Below, in pieces: positions 48,083 to 56,916 of a stretch of DNA of 64,000 nucleotides. Both the position numbers and the translations under genes were made by a program. Source of the stretch: Gammaproteobacteria bacterium 42_54_T18 (GTDB lineage Bacteria; Pseudomonadota; Gammaproteobacteria; Pseudomonadales; Ketobacteraceae). How positions within the stretch are numbered: the stretch's first letter is position 1; every line of letters starts with the position of its first letter. The notes below the pieces were generated by a model that worked only from the letters and a program-made list of their open reading frames with translations, was not told the DNA's origin and ran no database searches. The stretch covers positions 43,369 through 107,368 of the forward strand of contig MAAL01000185.1 in NCBI GenBank assembly GCA_002163245.1. The letters run 5' to 3'.

Positions 48083-48703
48083 ATGAAAAAAGTAATTCTC
48101 GGAATAGCAGTGAGTAGCGCAATGGTTTTGGCAACTAACGTTTGTGCAGGGCCGTATGTTGTAGCGTCTTTGGGAAAATCCCAAATCGAATCAGATTTCG
48201 AAATTGATGGTTTTCCTGATGTGTATCAATCTGCAAAAGATACGGATACTTTTTTGTCAATCGGTTTTGGGTACATGGTGGATAAAAACTTTTCTGTCGA
48301 AGTCGCATACAATCATTTTGGTGAGGCGAATGATTCGATTATCTCTGATGGAATAAATACACTTTATCTTGAAACTGATATTTCTTCTTTTAGTGTGGCG
48401 GCTCAAGGTAGTGTATTCTTCGGAGACGCTCTTTCTATTGTCGCCAGGGTAGGTGCTGAACGATGGGATGGGGGTTTTGATGTAAATATGAATGGAATTG
48501 ATGTTGATGATGGTGATGATTCTGGAGTTGATTTGTTTTATGGTGTGGGGATTTCTTATGCACTCAGCAAAAGACTTTCCTTAGCTGCGCGATATGATAT
48601 TCATAAAATGGATGCTTCTGATACTCTTTCTGTAAGTGATGTTAAAGTGGATTTCGATGTGGATATCAAGGTATTTAGCCTTGGTGCGCAACTAACTTTC
48701 TAA
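48083..48703 (+). CDS. Outer-membrane beta-barrel protein (OmpA-like transmembrane barrel)
   Basis: 206 aa. Signal peptide to about residue 23 (NVCA-GPY). Alternating polar/hydrophobic strands with aromatic residues, GFGYMVDKNFSVEVAYNHFG, and a terminal Phe (FSLGAQLTF) fit an 8-stranded barrel of the OmpA-N/OmpW type with no peptidoglycan-binding domain. Asp-rich loop (DVDDGDDSGVD). Role unknown; not recognisably part of the pilus system. Confidence 0.85.
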   Translation: MKKVILGIAVSSAMVLATNVCAGPYVVASLGKSQIESDFEIDGFPDVYQSAKDTDTFLSIGFGYMVDKNFSVEVAYNHFGEANDSIISDGINTLYLETDISSFSVAAQGSVFFGDALSIVARVGAERWDGGFDVNMNGIDVDDGDDSGVDLFYGVGISYALSKRLSLAARYDIHKMDASDTLSVSDVKVDFDVDIKVFSLGAQLTF

Positions 48704-48711
48704 GTCAGCAA

Positions 48712-48743
48712 ATGAGAGCCCTCCGTATTAAAGGTGCTCTCAT
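48712..48743 (+). terminator. Probable terminator after the barrel gene
   Basis: ATGAGAGC (48712-48719) pairs with GCTCTCAT (48736-48743), with extra inner pairing CCT/AGG. It is followed by a weak AT-rich stretch. A second hairpin, AGAGATGAGT/ACTCATCTCT (48749-48774), overlaps the pilR stop on the other strand. Confidence 0.55.
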
Positions 48744-48762
48744 AATTTAGAGATGAGTTTGA

Positions 48763-50160
48763 TTACTCATCTCTATCAAGACCTAACTTTTTCAATCTGT
48801 AACGCAATGATCGAAACGTCATTCCTAGTTTCTTTGCAGCAGCAGTTCTATTCCAACGTGTTTCATCAAGTGCTTTCAATATGGCTTGTTTTTCAATGTC
48901 GGTTAAATAATCTTCCAATGAATCACCCATAGATGCATCTAAAAGGTCGTGATCATTTAACGCAAGAGCCTCGGAAGCATTGGTTTTTTCATTGCTAGGC
49001 AGTTGTAAATTCTCAGGTGAAATTACTTCGTCGTCGCATAGAGTTGTCGCTCGCTCTAGAATGTTCTCCAACTCACGTACGTTCCCAGGAAAGTGGTACT
49101 CCGATAATGCGATCATTGCGGAATCTGTTAGCGTGATACTGTCGATTTTCCATTCTTTCGCAAGACTCTTTAAAATGTGTTGGGTGAGCAGAGGTATGTC
49201 TTCAATTCTATCTCTGAGAGGGGGGACTGAAAGCTGGATTACGTTAATGCGATAGAATAAATCTTGACGAAATGAACCGTCATTAACTAGCTGTTCTAGG
49301 TTTTTATGGGTGGCGCTAAGGATTCTTATGTCGGTATTGATTTCTTTTTGTGTGCCAACCGGTCTTACAGCTTTTTCCTGGATTGCACGAAGTAGTTTGA
49401 CTTGCATATGCATGGGTAAGTCGGCCACTTCATCTAAGAATAACGTGCCACCTTTTGCCGCTTGGAATAAACCTGACTTATCTTCGTATGCGCCAGTAAA
49501 ACTCCCTTTTTTATGTCCAAAAAATTCACTTTCCATTAGTTCATCTGGTATGGCCCCGCAGTTAACAGGGATAAAGGGGCCGCCAGCCCGAGCACCAAGT
49601 TCATGGATCTGGCGAGCCACTAGTTCTTTTCCGCTACCAGACTCTCCACTGATATATACGGGGGCTTGGCTTCTTGCCAGTTTAACTATTTGCTTGTGTA
49701 GCTTTTTAACGACAGCAGAATTACCTCGAATTGGAGACGGAGTACCCTCATCATTTTGTTCGGGGCGGGATTTTTTTTCTTTAAGCTTTATTGCGGTTGC
49801 AATTAAATCCCTAAGGCGTTGCAAATCAACCGGTTTCGATACAAAGTCAAAGGCTCCCGCTTTAAGAGCCGTGACAGCGGTTTCCATGCTGCCATAAGCC
49901 GTTAAGACGGCAACAGGCATATCTGGCCGGTTATGTTGAACATACTTTACGAGCTCTATGCCATTGCCATCGGGCAAATTCATATCCGTTATGCATAGAT
50001 CAAAGGTTCCGCTTTGGATTAGTTCATGAGCTTGCTTTAAGTCTGCGGCTAGTGAAGCTTTAATCCCCATTCTAGAAAGCGTTAACTGAAGAAGCTCTCT
50101 AATGTCTGGTTCATCGTCAATGATCAGTGCGTGATGTGTTGTCATAGTTATTGTAGTCAT
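48763..50160 (-). CDS. pilR: Sigma-54-dependent response regulator PilR
   Basis: Activates pilin gene transcription with RpoN when phosphorylated by PilS. 465 aa: receiver (DDEPDIREL; phospho-Asp in ITDMNLPDG; Lys in VSKPVDL), AAA+ domain with Walker A GESGSGKE, GSFTGAYED (a GAFTGA variant), Walker B GGTLFLDEVADLP, and a Fis-type HTH (WNRTAAAKKLGMTFRSLRYR). An alternative start is Met6. Directly follows pilS (24 bp). Confidence 0.95.
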   Translation of the reverse strand: MTTITMTTHHALIIDDEPDIRELLQLTLSRMGIKASLAADLKQAHELIQSGTFDLCITDMNLPDGNGIELVKYVQHNRPDMPVAVLTAYGSMETAVTALKAGAFDFVSKPVDLQRLRDLIATAIKLKEKKSRPEQNDEGTPSPIRGNSAVVKKLHKQIVKLARSQAPVYISGESGSGKELVARQIHELGARAGGPFIPVNCGAIPDELMESEFFGHKKGSFTGAYEDKSGLFQAAKGGTLFLDEVADLPMHMQVKLLRAIQEKAVRPVGTQKEINTDIRILSATHKNLEQLVNDGSFRQDLFYRINVIQLSVPPLRDRIEDIPLLTQHILKSLAKEWKIDSITLTDSAMIALSEYHFPGNVRELENILERATTLCDDEVISPENLQLPSNEKTNASEALALNDHDLLDASMGDSLEDYLTDIEKQAILKALDETRWNRTAAAKKLGMTFRSLRYRLKKLGLDRDE

Positions 50161-50184
50161 CGTAGTCGTTGTTGACGGAAATCG

Positions 50185-51804
50185 TTACAAGGCTGTATGT
50201 CTGCCTGGGTGTGAGAATGTGATACGAAAGCAGCAGCCAGAAGATAATGGTATGTAGTCTAGGCGAGCTTGGTTGGCTTCACAAAGTTCTTTTGATATGT
50301 ATAAGCCAAGCCCTGTGCCTGTTTTATCGGTTGTGTAAAACGGTTCGAAAATTTTGGACGTATCAGTTTCAGGAATACCAGGGCCTTTGTCGATTACTTC
50401 TATATAGGGCTGCTCTGTTTGCAATGATATGTCTGCCACAATCCATAACTCACGGTTACCTGTTTGTTTTTCATTGTAACGAAGGCCATTAATAAATAGG
50501 TTGCTGAGAACCTGTTGTATCTGACTGGCATCGGCTCTGCACTCAGCATTTTGTCTATTACTTTGAAAATGTAATGTAGCAGGGGACGCAAGAGTAAGTT
50601 TGAACTCCTCGATAAATTCAGTTAGCCATTGATGAAGGTTTATTAGTTGAGGCTGGGCAGGACTGCGTCGAGAAAGCTGTAAAACATTTTCGATAACTTT
50701 GTTCATTCGCTGAGAGTGTTGTTGAATGATTTCAGTTAAACGAATGTCTTCCTTAACTAACTCTGGAGATTCATGAAGTAATTGTGCCGCATGACTTATT
50801 GCTCCTAGAGGGTTACGGATTTCGTGGGCAATGCTGGCGGTAAGTCCACCTAAGGATGCTAATTTTAATTGTTGTGCTTGTTGTGCCATACGAGTGTTGT
50901 CATCAACAAATATCAGTACCTCTGAGTCAGTACCGGATTTTAATGGCGTGAAGTTTGCGTGTACATCAGGTCCACTAATGGACCCTTTAAATGGAGGGCT
51001 ACGATATAAGTTGTTGTTTTTCCAATGCGTAAGGTGTTCCGCCATTTCTGGCGATAAGTTTTCAATATGTGTATGGGATTGTACTTCCGGCATCCCTAAT
51101 AAGCGCCAGCATGCATCATTTATCATTAGTACGACATTTTTATTATCAACAACAATAATCCCCGTGCGCATACGTTGAATAATATGTTTGTTAAGCTCTT
51201 CCAGATTAGCAACTTTTAACGCTCTTTTATTAGAAAGCGCCTCACTCTCACGAAGGCGTTTGGCTAGTTGTTGAGCGATAAATGATGTGACAAAGCAGGC
51301 GATACCTAAAAAGCCACTTTGAAGAAACTCATCACTGCTAAAGTGTTGTGTGGTAATTGCTTGCTGAATGTTATTGAAAAATATTGCCCAGGTGGCCATT
51401 GCGGCAAACAGCAATGATAGTCGTCCCTCAACAAGGATGCTGCCTGCCGCTACGCTTACTACCAATAAAATGGACAAGTTGCTGGAACTATTACCGTTAA
51501 GGTATTCGAGAAATGCCACACATATCACGTCAACAAGGACTATTAGAAATACTTGAAGCTTGGTAATGACAAACACACGCCGCGTTGAAAACACTTGGTA
51601 AATACAAAGTGCGGTATAGCTGAATGTGGCAACAGAAAAAAGTGTCTGGCTGGTGCTGGAAAGCGTTTTTGTTGATGCTGAAATAAAGTAAAGAGATAGC
51701 AATGTCACTGACAAAAAAAGCCTATAGAACAGGTATATCCTAAGGGTTTTCCATTCTCTCTCGGTGGATGTGGTATCGCTATTAGTAGTGGGTGCGATGC
51801 TCAA
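50185..51804 (-). CDS. pilS: Sensor histidine kinase PilS
   Basis: Inner-membrane kinase of the PilSR pair; it senses pilin in the membrane. 539 aa with about six TM helices in the first 185 residues, a PAS-like segment (IIVVDNKNVVLMINDACWRLLG), HisKA (ASIAHEIRNPLGAISHAAQLL), N-box and GTGLGLYISKEL. Gene order pilS-pilR is conserved in relatives. Confidence 0.94.
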   Translation of the reverse strand: MSIAPTTNSDTTSTEREWKTLRIYLFYRLFLSVTLLSLYFISASTKTLSSTSQTLFSVATFSYTALCIYQVFSTRRVFVITKLQVFLIVLVDVICVAFLEYLNGNSSSNLSILLVVSVAAGSILVEGRLSLLFAAMATWAIFFNNIQQAITTQHFSSDEFLQSGFLGIACFVTSFIAQQLAKRLRESEALSNKRALKVANLEELNKHIIQRMRTGIIVVDNKNVVLMINDACWRLLGMPEVQSHTHIENLSPEMAEHLTHWKNNNLYRSPPFKGSISGPDVHANFTPLKSGTDSEVLIFVDDNTRMAQQAQQLKLASLGGLTASIAHEIRNPLGAISHAAQLLHESPELVKEDIRLTEIIQQHSQRMNKVIENVLQLSRRSPAQPQLINLHQWLTEFIEEFKLTLASPATLHFQSNRQNAECRADASQIQQVLSNLFINGLRYNEKQTGNRELWIVADISLQTEQPYIEVIDKGPGIPETDTSKIFEPFYTTDKTGTGLGLYISKELCEANQARLDYIPLSSGCCFRITFSHPGRHTAL

Positions 51805-51853
51805 CTGTGGCCGCCTATTACTTTTGATTAAAGAGGTTGATTATTGTGTGTTA

Positions 51854-52093
51854 CTAGACTTTTTTGTCTTTAAGGTAGAGCTTTTTATGATCGTTGCAGC
51901 AAAAACTTAGGGTTTGGTAGGTGAGGGCTTCTTGTTCTGGTAGGTGGACGCCGCACTCGGCGCAGCGTTTCATATTATTTTCTGATGATGTGTCAATTGT
52001 TGTGGGTAGGCTTGACCCACCTTTTTTGCCACGTTTAACTAACGTAACAACGATCATAATGAGAGCAAAAAAGACCAGTGCTTTAATAAACAT
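51854..52093 (-). CDS. Small PP0621-family membrane protein with Cys motif
   Basis: 79 aa. One N-terminal TM helix, a Lys/Gly linker, then RCAECGVHLPEQEAL...SFCCNDHKKLY, a treble-clef-like Cys/His site (CxxC and CCxxH). Found beside pilS in many gammaproteobacteria; function unknown. Probably cotranscribed with pilSR. Confidence 0.8.
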   Translation of the reverse strand: MFIKALVFFALIMIVVTLVKRGKKGGSSLPTTIDTSSENNMKRCAECGVHLPEQEALTYQTLSFCCNDHKKLYLKDKKV

Positions 52094-52290
52094 AAAAAGT
52101 CCAAAAATGGTTATAAATCCTAAGGTTAGTCTAATTCTAACTCAACCTAGAAAACTTGTGGAGGAATCGGCCCACAGTTGGCTGTAAAATTTAGCGTTAG
52201 CAACCCTTTGCCTTCTTTCATCATTTCGCCCAAAATACCGCATCCTGAGGATAGGTTTGTCCTTTGAATTGAATTTAGAGAAAAATTTCC

Positions 52291-53937
52291 ATGAAAAACA
52301 AGGGTTTGCAGATTGTTGCTGCGCAGTTGAATTTTCTCGTTGGGGATATTCAAGGTAATACACAGAAAGTTATTGATGCTACTCAAGAAGCCTTAGAAAA
52401 ATACAGTGCAGATGCCATTGTGTTTCCTGAGCTGACGCTAACCGGGTATCCGCCAGAGGATTTGTTGTTACGCCCCAGTATTGCTAATCGAATTGATGTG
52501 GCGTTGGAACAACTAAAGGCAGGGTTACCAGAAGGTATCACTGTATTAGTGGGTTATCCTAAAGCAGTTGAGGGCAAACTGTATAATGCTGCAGGTGCGA
52601 TTTTAAACGGTGAGGTTGTTGCAGAGTACTTTAAACAAGAGCTTCCTAATTACCAAGTTTTTGATGAAAAGCGCTACTTTGAGCCAGGTTCAGATTCCTG
52701 TGTAGTTACTATTGCTGGCATTAAGGCCGCAATTACAATTTGTGAAGATATTTGGCACCCAGGCCCGATTGAACAAGCAAAACAGGCGGGTGCAAAGTTG
52801 ATGTTAAACCTTAATGCATCGCCCTTTCACGGCAATAAATTTCAAGAACGCAGAGCGTTACTTTCTCAGCGAGCTATCTCTGCGGAGATGCCGATTTTTT
52901 ATGTAAACCTTGTTGGAGGGCAGGATGAGCTGGTTTTTGATGGTGGCTCCATGGTCGTGGATCAGCTTGGGCAGTGTGTTATGAAGGCAGACCTTTACCA
53001 GGAGGGTCTTTTTCCGTTTAATTTTCAGATTGATGGTGATATACCTGTCGCCATTCGCCATGCGGTACCCAAAGACCCCTCTTTAGAAGAGAGTGTTTAT
53101 AATGCACTGGTACTAGGGGTAAAGGATTATGTTAATAAGAACGGCTTCAAAGGAGCTGTGTTAGGGTTGTCGGGAGGTATTGATTCGGCGCTAACCCTTG
53201 CTGTAGCCGTTGATGCCCTTGGTGCGGACCGTGTTGAAGCGATTATGATGCCATTTCGTTATACCTCTCAAATGAGTTTGGAGGATGCTGAAAAGGAGGC
53301 CCGTATTCTTGGTGTTGAGTATCAAGTTAAGCCTATAGAGCCAATGTACGAGGCTTTTATGGAAGCGCTAGCGGTTGATTTTGAAGGGACTAAACGTGAT
53401 GCCACTGAAGAAAATCTTCAGGCGCGTTGTCGTGGTGTGTTGTTGATGGCTGTGTCTAATAAGCGTGGATTTATTGTTTTAACGACAGGCAACAAAAGTG
53501 AAATGGCAGTAGGGTACTCTACGTTATATGGTGATATGGCAGGAGGTTTTGATGTATTAAAAGATGTACCTAAAACATTGGTGTTTAAGTTGTGCGAGTA
53601 TCGCAATCAACTAACGCCAGGTAATTCGCCAATACCTCAGCGTGTTATTGACCGTCCCCCTTCTGCAGAATTATCCCCAGACCAAAAAGACGAAGATTCA
53701 TTGCCGCCATACCCTGTGTTGGACGAGATTTTGCGCTTATATGTGGAACAGGATTATAGTTTGGATGCCATTGTAGCGGAAGGTTTTGAGGTCGATATAG
53801 TTAAGCATGTGATTCGTTTGGTGGATCTTAACGAATACAAGCGAAGACAGTCGCCGGTAGGTGTGCGTATCACTGCAAGAGGGTTCGGTCGTGATCGGCG
53901 TTACCCGATCACTTGCCGGTGGCCTGCTGGAAATTAG
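52291..53937 (+). CDS. nadE: Glutamine-dependent NAD+ synthetase
   Basis: Last step of NAD synthesis, amidating deamido-NAD. 548 aa. N-terminal nitrilase-type amidase with Glu (FPELTLTGYPPED), Lys (FKQELPNYQVFDE) and Cys (TICEDIWHPGP), joined to the synthetase domain with LSGGIDSALTLAV and NKSEMAVGY. Start at ATG 52291. This is the long form, which takes ammonia from glutamine, rather than the short NH3-only form. Confidence 0.97.
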   Translation: MKNKGLQIVAAQLNFLVGDIQGNTQKVIDATQEALEKYSADAIVFPELTLTGYPPEDLLLRPSIANRIDVALEQLKAGLPEGITVLVGYPKAVEGKLYNAAGAILNGEVVAEYFKQELPNYQVFDEKRYFEPGSDSCVVTIAGIKAAITICEDIWHPGPIEQAKQAGAKLMLNLNASPFHGNKFQERRALLSQRAISAEMPIFYVNLVGGQDELVFDGGSMVVDQLGQCVMKADLYQEGLFPFNFQIDGDIPVAIRHAVPKDPSLEESVYNALVLGVKDYVNKNGFKGAVLGLSGGIDSALTLAVAVDALGADRVEAIMMPFRYTSQMSLEDAEKEARILGVEYQVKPIEPMYEAFMEALAVDFEGTKRDATEENLQARCRGVLLMAVSNKRGFIVLTTGNKSEMAVGYSTLYGDMAGGFDVLKDVPKTLVFKLCEYRNQLTPGNSPIPQRVIDRPPSAELSPDQKDEDSLPPYPVLDEILRLYVEQDYSLDAIVAEGFEVDIVKHVIRLVDLNEYKRRQSPVGVRITARGFGRDRRYPITCRWPAGN

Positions 53938-53966
53938 GCGAAGGTATTCTGCAAGATAACCTTCTG

Positions 53967-54785
53967 TTAGTCGAACAAGCCAAAAGTAACAGCATTCAAT
54001 AGGGTGGTTTTCTTTTGGCTTCTTGGTGAATATTTCAGTTTTCCAGAAGAAAGTTCTTTATGTTGAGGGAAGTTATAGGCCAGTGTTTGCTCAGACGATG
54101 ACGCTAAATCCGTCAATCCAAGTTCCAAATAGGCCTTAGTCATTACCGCCAGGGCATCGCCAAGGGATGGTGTTCGGTCGTAGTTCTCTACAATAAAGGT
54201 TGCACGTTTGACGGCGGCGATATATGCACCACGAGTCATATAGAAATGAGCTGCTTTTAATTCATAAGCAGCCATTAGATTGCGAAGATAAATCATTCGT
54301 TGACGGGCATCTTCGGCATAACTGCTCTTGGGGAAGCGGTTTATAAGGCGATTGAAGTCATCAAATGACTCTCTAGCGGCCCCCATGTCTCGCTCTGAAA
54401 AATCGGTAGGGATAAAGCGTTCAACAAGGCCTCGGTCAACGCTGTAGGAAGCGAGCCCCTTCATGTAGTATGCATAGTCCAGATCGGTATGGTCTGGGTG
54501 TAAGCGAATGAAGCGTTCTGCGGTTACTGCAGATGATTCAAAATCAATAGTGCGGTAATAGCAGTAAACTAGTTCAAGTTGTGCCTGGTCAGCATAGCGG
54601 CCAAAAGGGTAGCGAGACTCAAGGGACTGCAATTTTTCAATGGCCAGCAAAAAACGGTTGTTATCCATTGCTGCTTGAGCGTCTTCGTAATATTGTTTTT
54701 CTGTCAACTGTTCTTTCTTTTCTGGGGCTGAAGAGCAGGCAGCAAGCAGTAGGACAAGACATAAGGTAAAAAGTGACTGTTTCAT
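53967..54785 (-). CDS. bamD: Outer-membrane assembly lipoprotein BamD
   Basis: Essential part of the BAM complex that inserts outer-membrane proteins. 272 aa. Signal peptide and lipobox LLAACSS (Cys17), followed by TPR-like repeats (LESRYPFGRYADQAQLELV, NRFPKSSYAEDA). Convergent with nadE, divergent from rluD, as in relatives. Confidence 0.96.
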   Translation of the reverse strand: MKQSLFTLCLVLLLAACSSAPEKKEQLTEKQYYEDAQAAMDNNRFLLAIEKLQSLESRYPFGRYADQAQLELVYCYYRTIDFESSAVTAERFIRLHPDHTDLDYAYYMKGLASYSVDRGLVERFIPTDFSERDMGAARESFDDFNRLINRFPKSSYAEDARQRMIYLRNLMAAYELKAAHFYMTRGAYIAAVKRATFIVENYDRTPSLGDALAVMTKAYLELGLTDLASSSEQTLAYNFPQHKELSSGKLKYSPRSQKKTTLLNAVTFGLFD

Positions 54786-54964
54786 TGATTATCCGTGCGC
54801 AGAGTCGATACGTTGGTGTTCTTATTTTGAGGAGCTAACCGTTACTGTTAGATGGATTGAAGCTTCGACAGCGTTAATTTCCATCAGTTCAGAGGATAAG
54901 CAATCTACACTAGAACGTATCTGAGGTAAAATAGAACCGTGCGCCCTTTAAGAGATAGGAAAGT

Positions 54965-55918
54965 ATGACAGATAAAATAGAATTGACAGGAATAGTGCCT
55001 GATGAGTTGGATGGCAAACGCTTTGATCAGATAGCAGCGAAATTGTTCACCGACTTCTCTCGTGCAAGGTTGCAAGATTGGATAAAGTCGGGCGATTTAA
55101 CGGCTTCTGGACAGCCCCGGAAAGTGAAAGACAAGCTGATGGGAGGGGAAGAGTTGCGACTTCAAGCAGAACTCGTCAATGACGAGGTGTATGAAGCTCA
55201 AGATATACCGCTGGATATTGTCTATGAAGACGATACGTTGTTGGTGGTGAATAAACCTGCAGGTTTGGTTGTGCACCCAGCCGCCGGAAACCGAGATGGA
55301 ACTTTATTAAATGGCCTGCTGTTTCATTGTGAAGGGCTCGCTGCTATCCCGCGAGCAGGTATAGTCCATCGAATTGACAAAGATACAACAGGATTATTGG
55401 TAGTTGCAAAAACGCTAAAAGCCCACCATAGCCTTGTTAGGCAGCTGCAAAAGAAAACAGTGTTTAGAGAATACGAAGCGATTGCCGGAGGAGTATTAAC
55501 TGGCGGGACAACGATCGAAGAACCAATTGGCCGTCACCCTACTCAACGTACTCGCATGGCGGTGGTGGAGGATGGCAAAGATGCTGTGACGCACTTTCGG
55601 GTTATTGAGCGCTTCCGTTCCCATACGCATATCAAAGTTCAGTTAGAAACGGGCCGAACACATCAAATTCGAGTGCATTTGGCTCATTTGCGCTACCCAC
55701 TGTTGGGAGATCCTCTTTATAGTCGCCTTCGTTTACCCAAAGGCGCTAGTGAAAAGCTAATCAAAGCGATAAAAGCGTTTCCACGTCAGGCGTTGCATGC
55801 GAGAACCTTGGGTCTTGTACATCCAGAAACCAAAGAAGACATGCAGTGGACAATAGACCTGCCTGAGGATATGCAGAAGATGCTAAATCTGTTGCGTGAC
55901 GATGCAAAAGAGGCTTAA
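54965..55918 (+). CDS. rluD: 23S rRNA pseudouridine synthase RluD
   Basis: Makes pseudouridines 1911, 1915 and 1917 of 23S rRNA helix 69. 317 aa: N-terminal S4 domain (RFDQIAAKLFTDFSRARL) and catalytic HRIDKDTTGLLV with the active Asp. Start MTDKIELTG. Just before pgeF, the conserved order. Confidence 0.96.
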   Translation: MTDKIELTGIVPDELDGKRFDQIAAKLFTDFSRARLQDWIKSGDLTASGQPRKVKDKLMGGEELRLQAELVNDEVYEAQDIPLDIVYEDDTLLVVNKPAGLVVHPAAGNRDGTLLNGLLFHCEGLAAIPRAGIVHRIDKDTTGLLVVAKTLKAHHSLVRQLQKKTVFREYEAIAGGVLTGGTTIEEPIGRHPTQRTRMAVVEDGKDAVTHFRVIERFRSHTHIKVQLETGRTHQIRVHLAHLRYPLLGDPLYSRLRLPKGASEKLIKAIKAFPRQALHARTLGLVHPETKEDMQWTIDLPEDMQKMLNLLRDDAKEA

Positions 55919-55942
55919 GTTACGGGATTGGTGTTAAATGGC

Positions 55943-56764
55943 ATGGTATTAGAAATGAATGCTCAACAAACTCGAGCAGTGGAAGAAATTGTGCCGGAGT
56001 GGATTAAACCTCAATGGCCAGCCCCCGCTTGCATTCGAGCCTATGTTACAACGCGAGCAGGGAGTGTTAATTTACCTCCTTATGATGGGTTTAATACCGC
56101 GGATCACGTGGGAGATGAGTTGAATGTGGTGATGAATAATCGCCACATTCTTCAGCAATATTTTGGTTGGACAGGCCAGCCATGTTGGTTAAATCAGGTG
56201 CATGGCACTGACGTTGATGAGCGGTTACTTGGAGTAACCGCTGAGTCTCTTTCGCGGCCTCGTCCTGGTAAAACACCCAAAATAGATGCTGATGCGTGCG
56301 TGTCGAATGTGTTAAACACCCCTTGTGCAATACATACAGCAGATTGTTTGCCGGTATTTTTTACCAATGAAAAAGGCTCTCGCGTAGCGCTGGCTCATGC
56401 CGGTTGGAGGGGGTTGCTGCAAGGTGTTTTGGAAAACACACTGGCTTGCTTTGAGCCAGGAGAATTTGTGTATGCTTGGTTAGGCCCAGCGATTAGCCAA
56501 GAGCACTTTGAAGTGGGTGAAGAGGTATTTCAGCAGTTTGTTTCGCGCGATGTTGTTGATGAGCGGGCCTTTGCGGCAGTAGGTAATGGAAAATATTTAT
56601 GTGACTTGTATGATATTGCTCGTCGCCGTTTGGAATCCGTTGGTCGGTGTGCGGTTTATGGCGGTGAATATTGTACTTTCAGCGATCCTCGTTTTTTCTC
56701 GTATCGTCAAGAACCGGTAACTGGACGTTTATTATCGTTAATATGGATTGATTCCAGTCAATAA
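55943..56764 (+). CDS. pgeF: Purine nucleoside phosphorylase/multicopper-like protein YfiH (PgeF)
   Basis: Family once called laccase-domain; now linked to peptidoglycan editing and purine nucleoside cleavage. About 273 aa. Motifs LNQVHGTDV, HTADCLPVFF (metal-binding Cys/His), LAHAGWRG and WLGPAIS. Several in-frame starts (55928 TTG, 55943, 55955) have no strong ribosome-binding site. An insert near residue 95 (SRPRPGKTPK) is longer than in E. coli. Confidence 0.93.
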   Translation: MVLEMNAQQTRAVEEIVPEWIKPQWPAPACIRAYVTTRAGSVNLPPYDGFNTADHVGDELNVVMNNRHILQQYFGWTGQPCWLNQVHGTDVDERLLGVTAESLSRPRPGKTPKIDADACVSNVLNTPCAIHTADCLPVFFTNEKGSRVALAHAGWRGLLQGVLENTLACFEPGEFVYAWLGPAISQEHFEVGEEVFQQFVSRDVVDERAFAAVGNGKYLCDLYDIARRRLESVGRCAVYGGEYCTFSDPRFFSYRQEPVTGRLLSLIWIDSSQ

Positions 56765-56800
56765 ACCTTCTTTAAAGTGCTCTCTCCCTTCTCTGATAAC

Positions 56801-56829
56801 CTTGATTTTTCTCTTTTGGGGCCAATTAA
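56801..56829 (+). promoter_or_regulatory. Possible sigma-32 promoter of clpB
   Basis: CTTGATT (56801-56807) and CCAATTAA (56822-56829), 14 bp apart. This is a partial match to the heat-shock pattern CTTGAAA-N13-15-CCCCATNT, about 90 bp before clpB. Position fits, sequence only partly. Confidence 0.35.
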
Positions 56830-56916
56830 TACTTATTAGTAACTCGTAAAAACCTTTAACTATTTAGCTGGGTCGAGTTGCTGTGAGTTATCGCGCTTAT
56901 TACGAGGACATATCTA

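Noticed and set aside
49310..49897. 195-aa plus-strand reading frame opposite pilR
   Set aside because: Antisense shadow of the conserved AAA+ domain of PilR.
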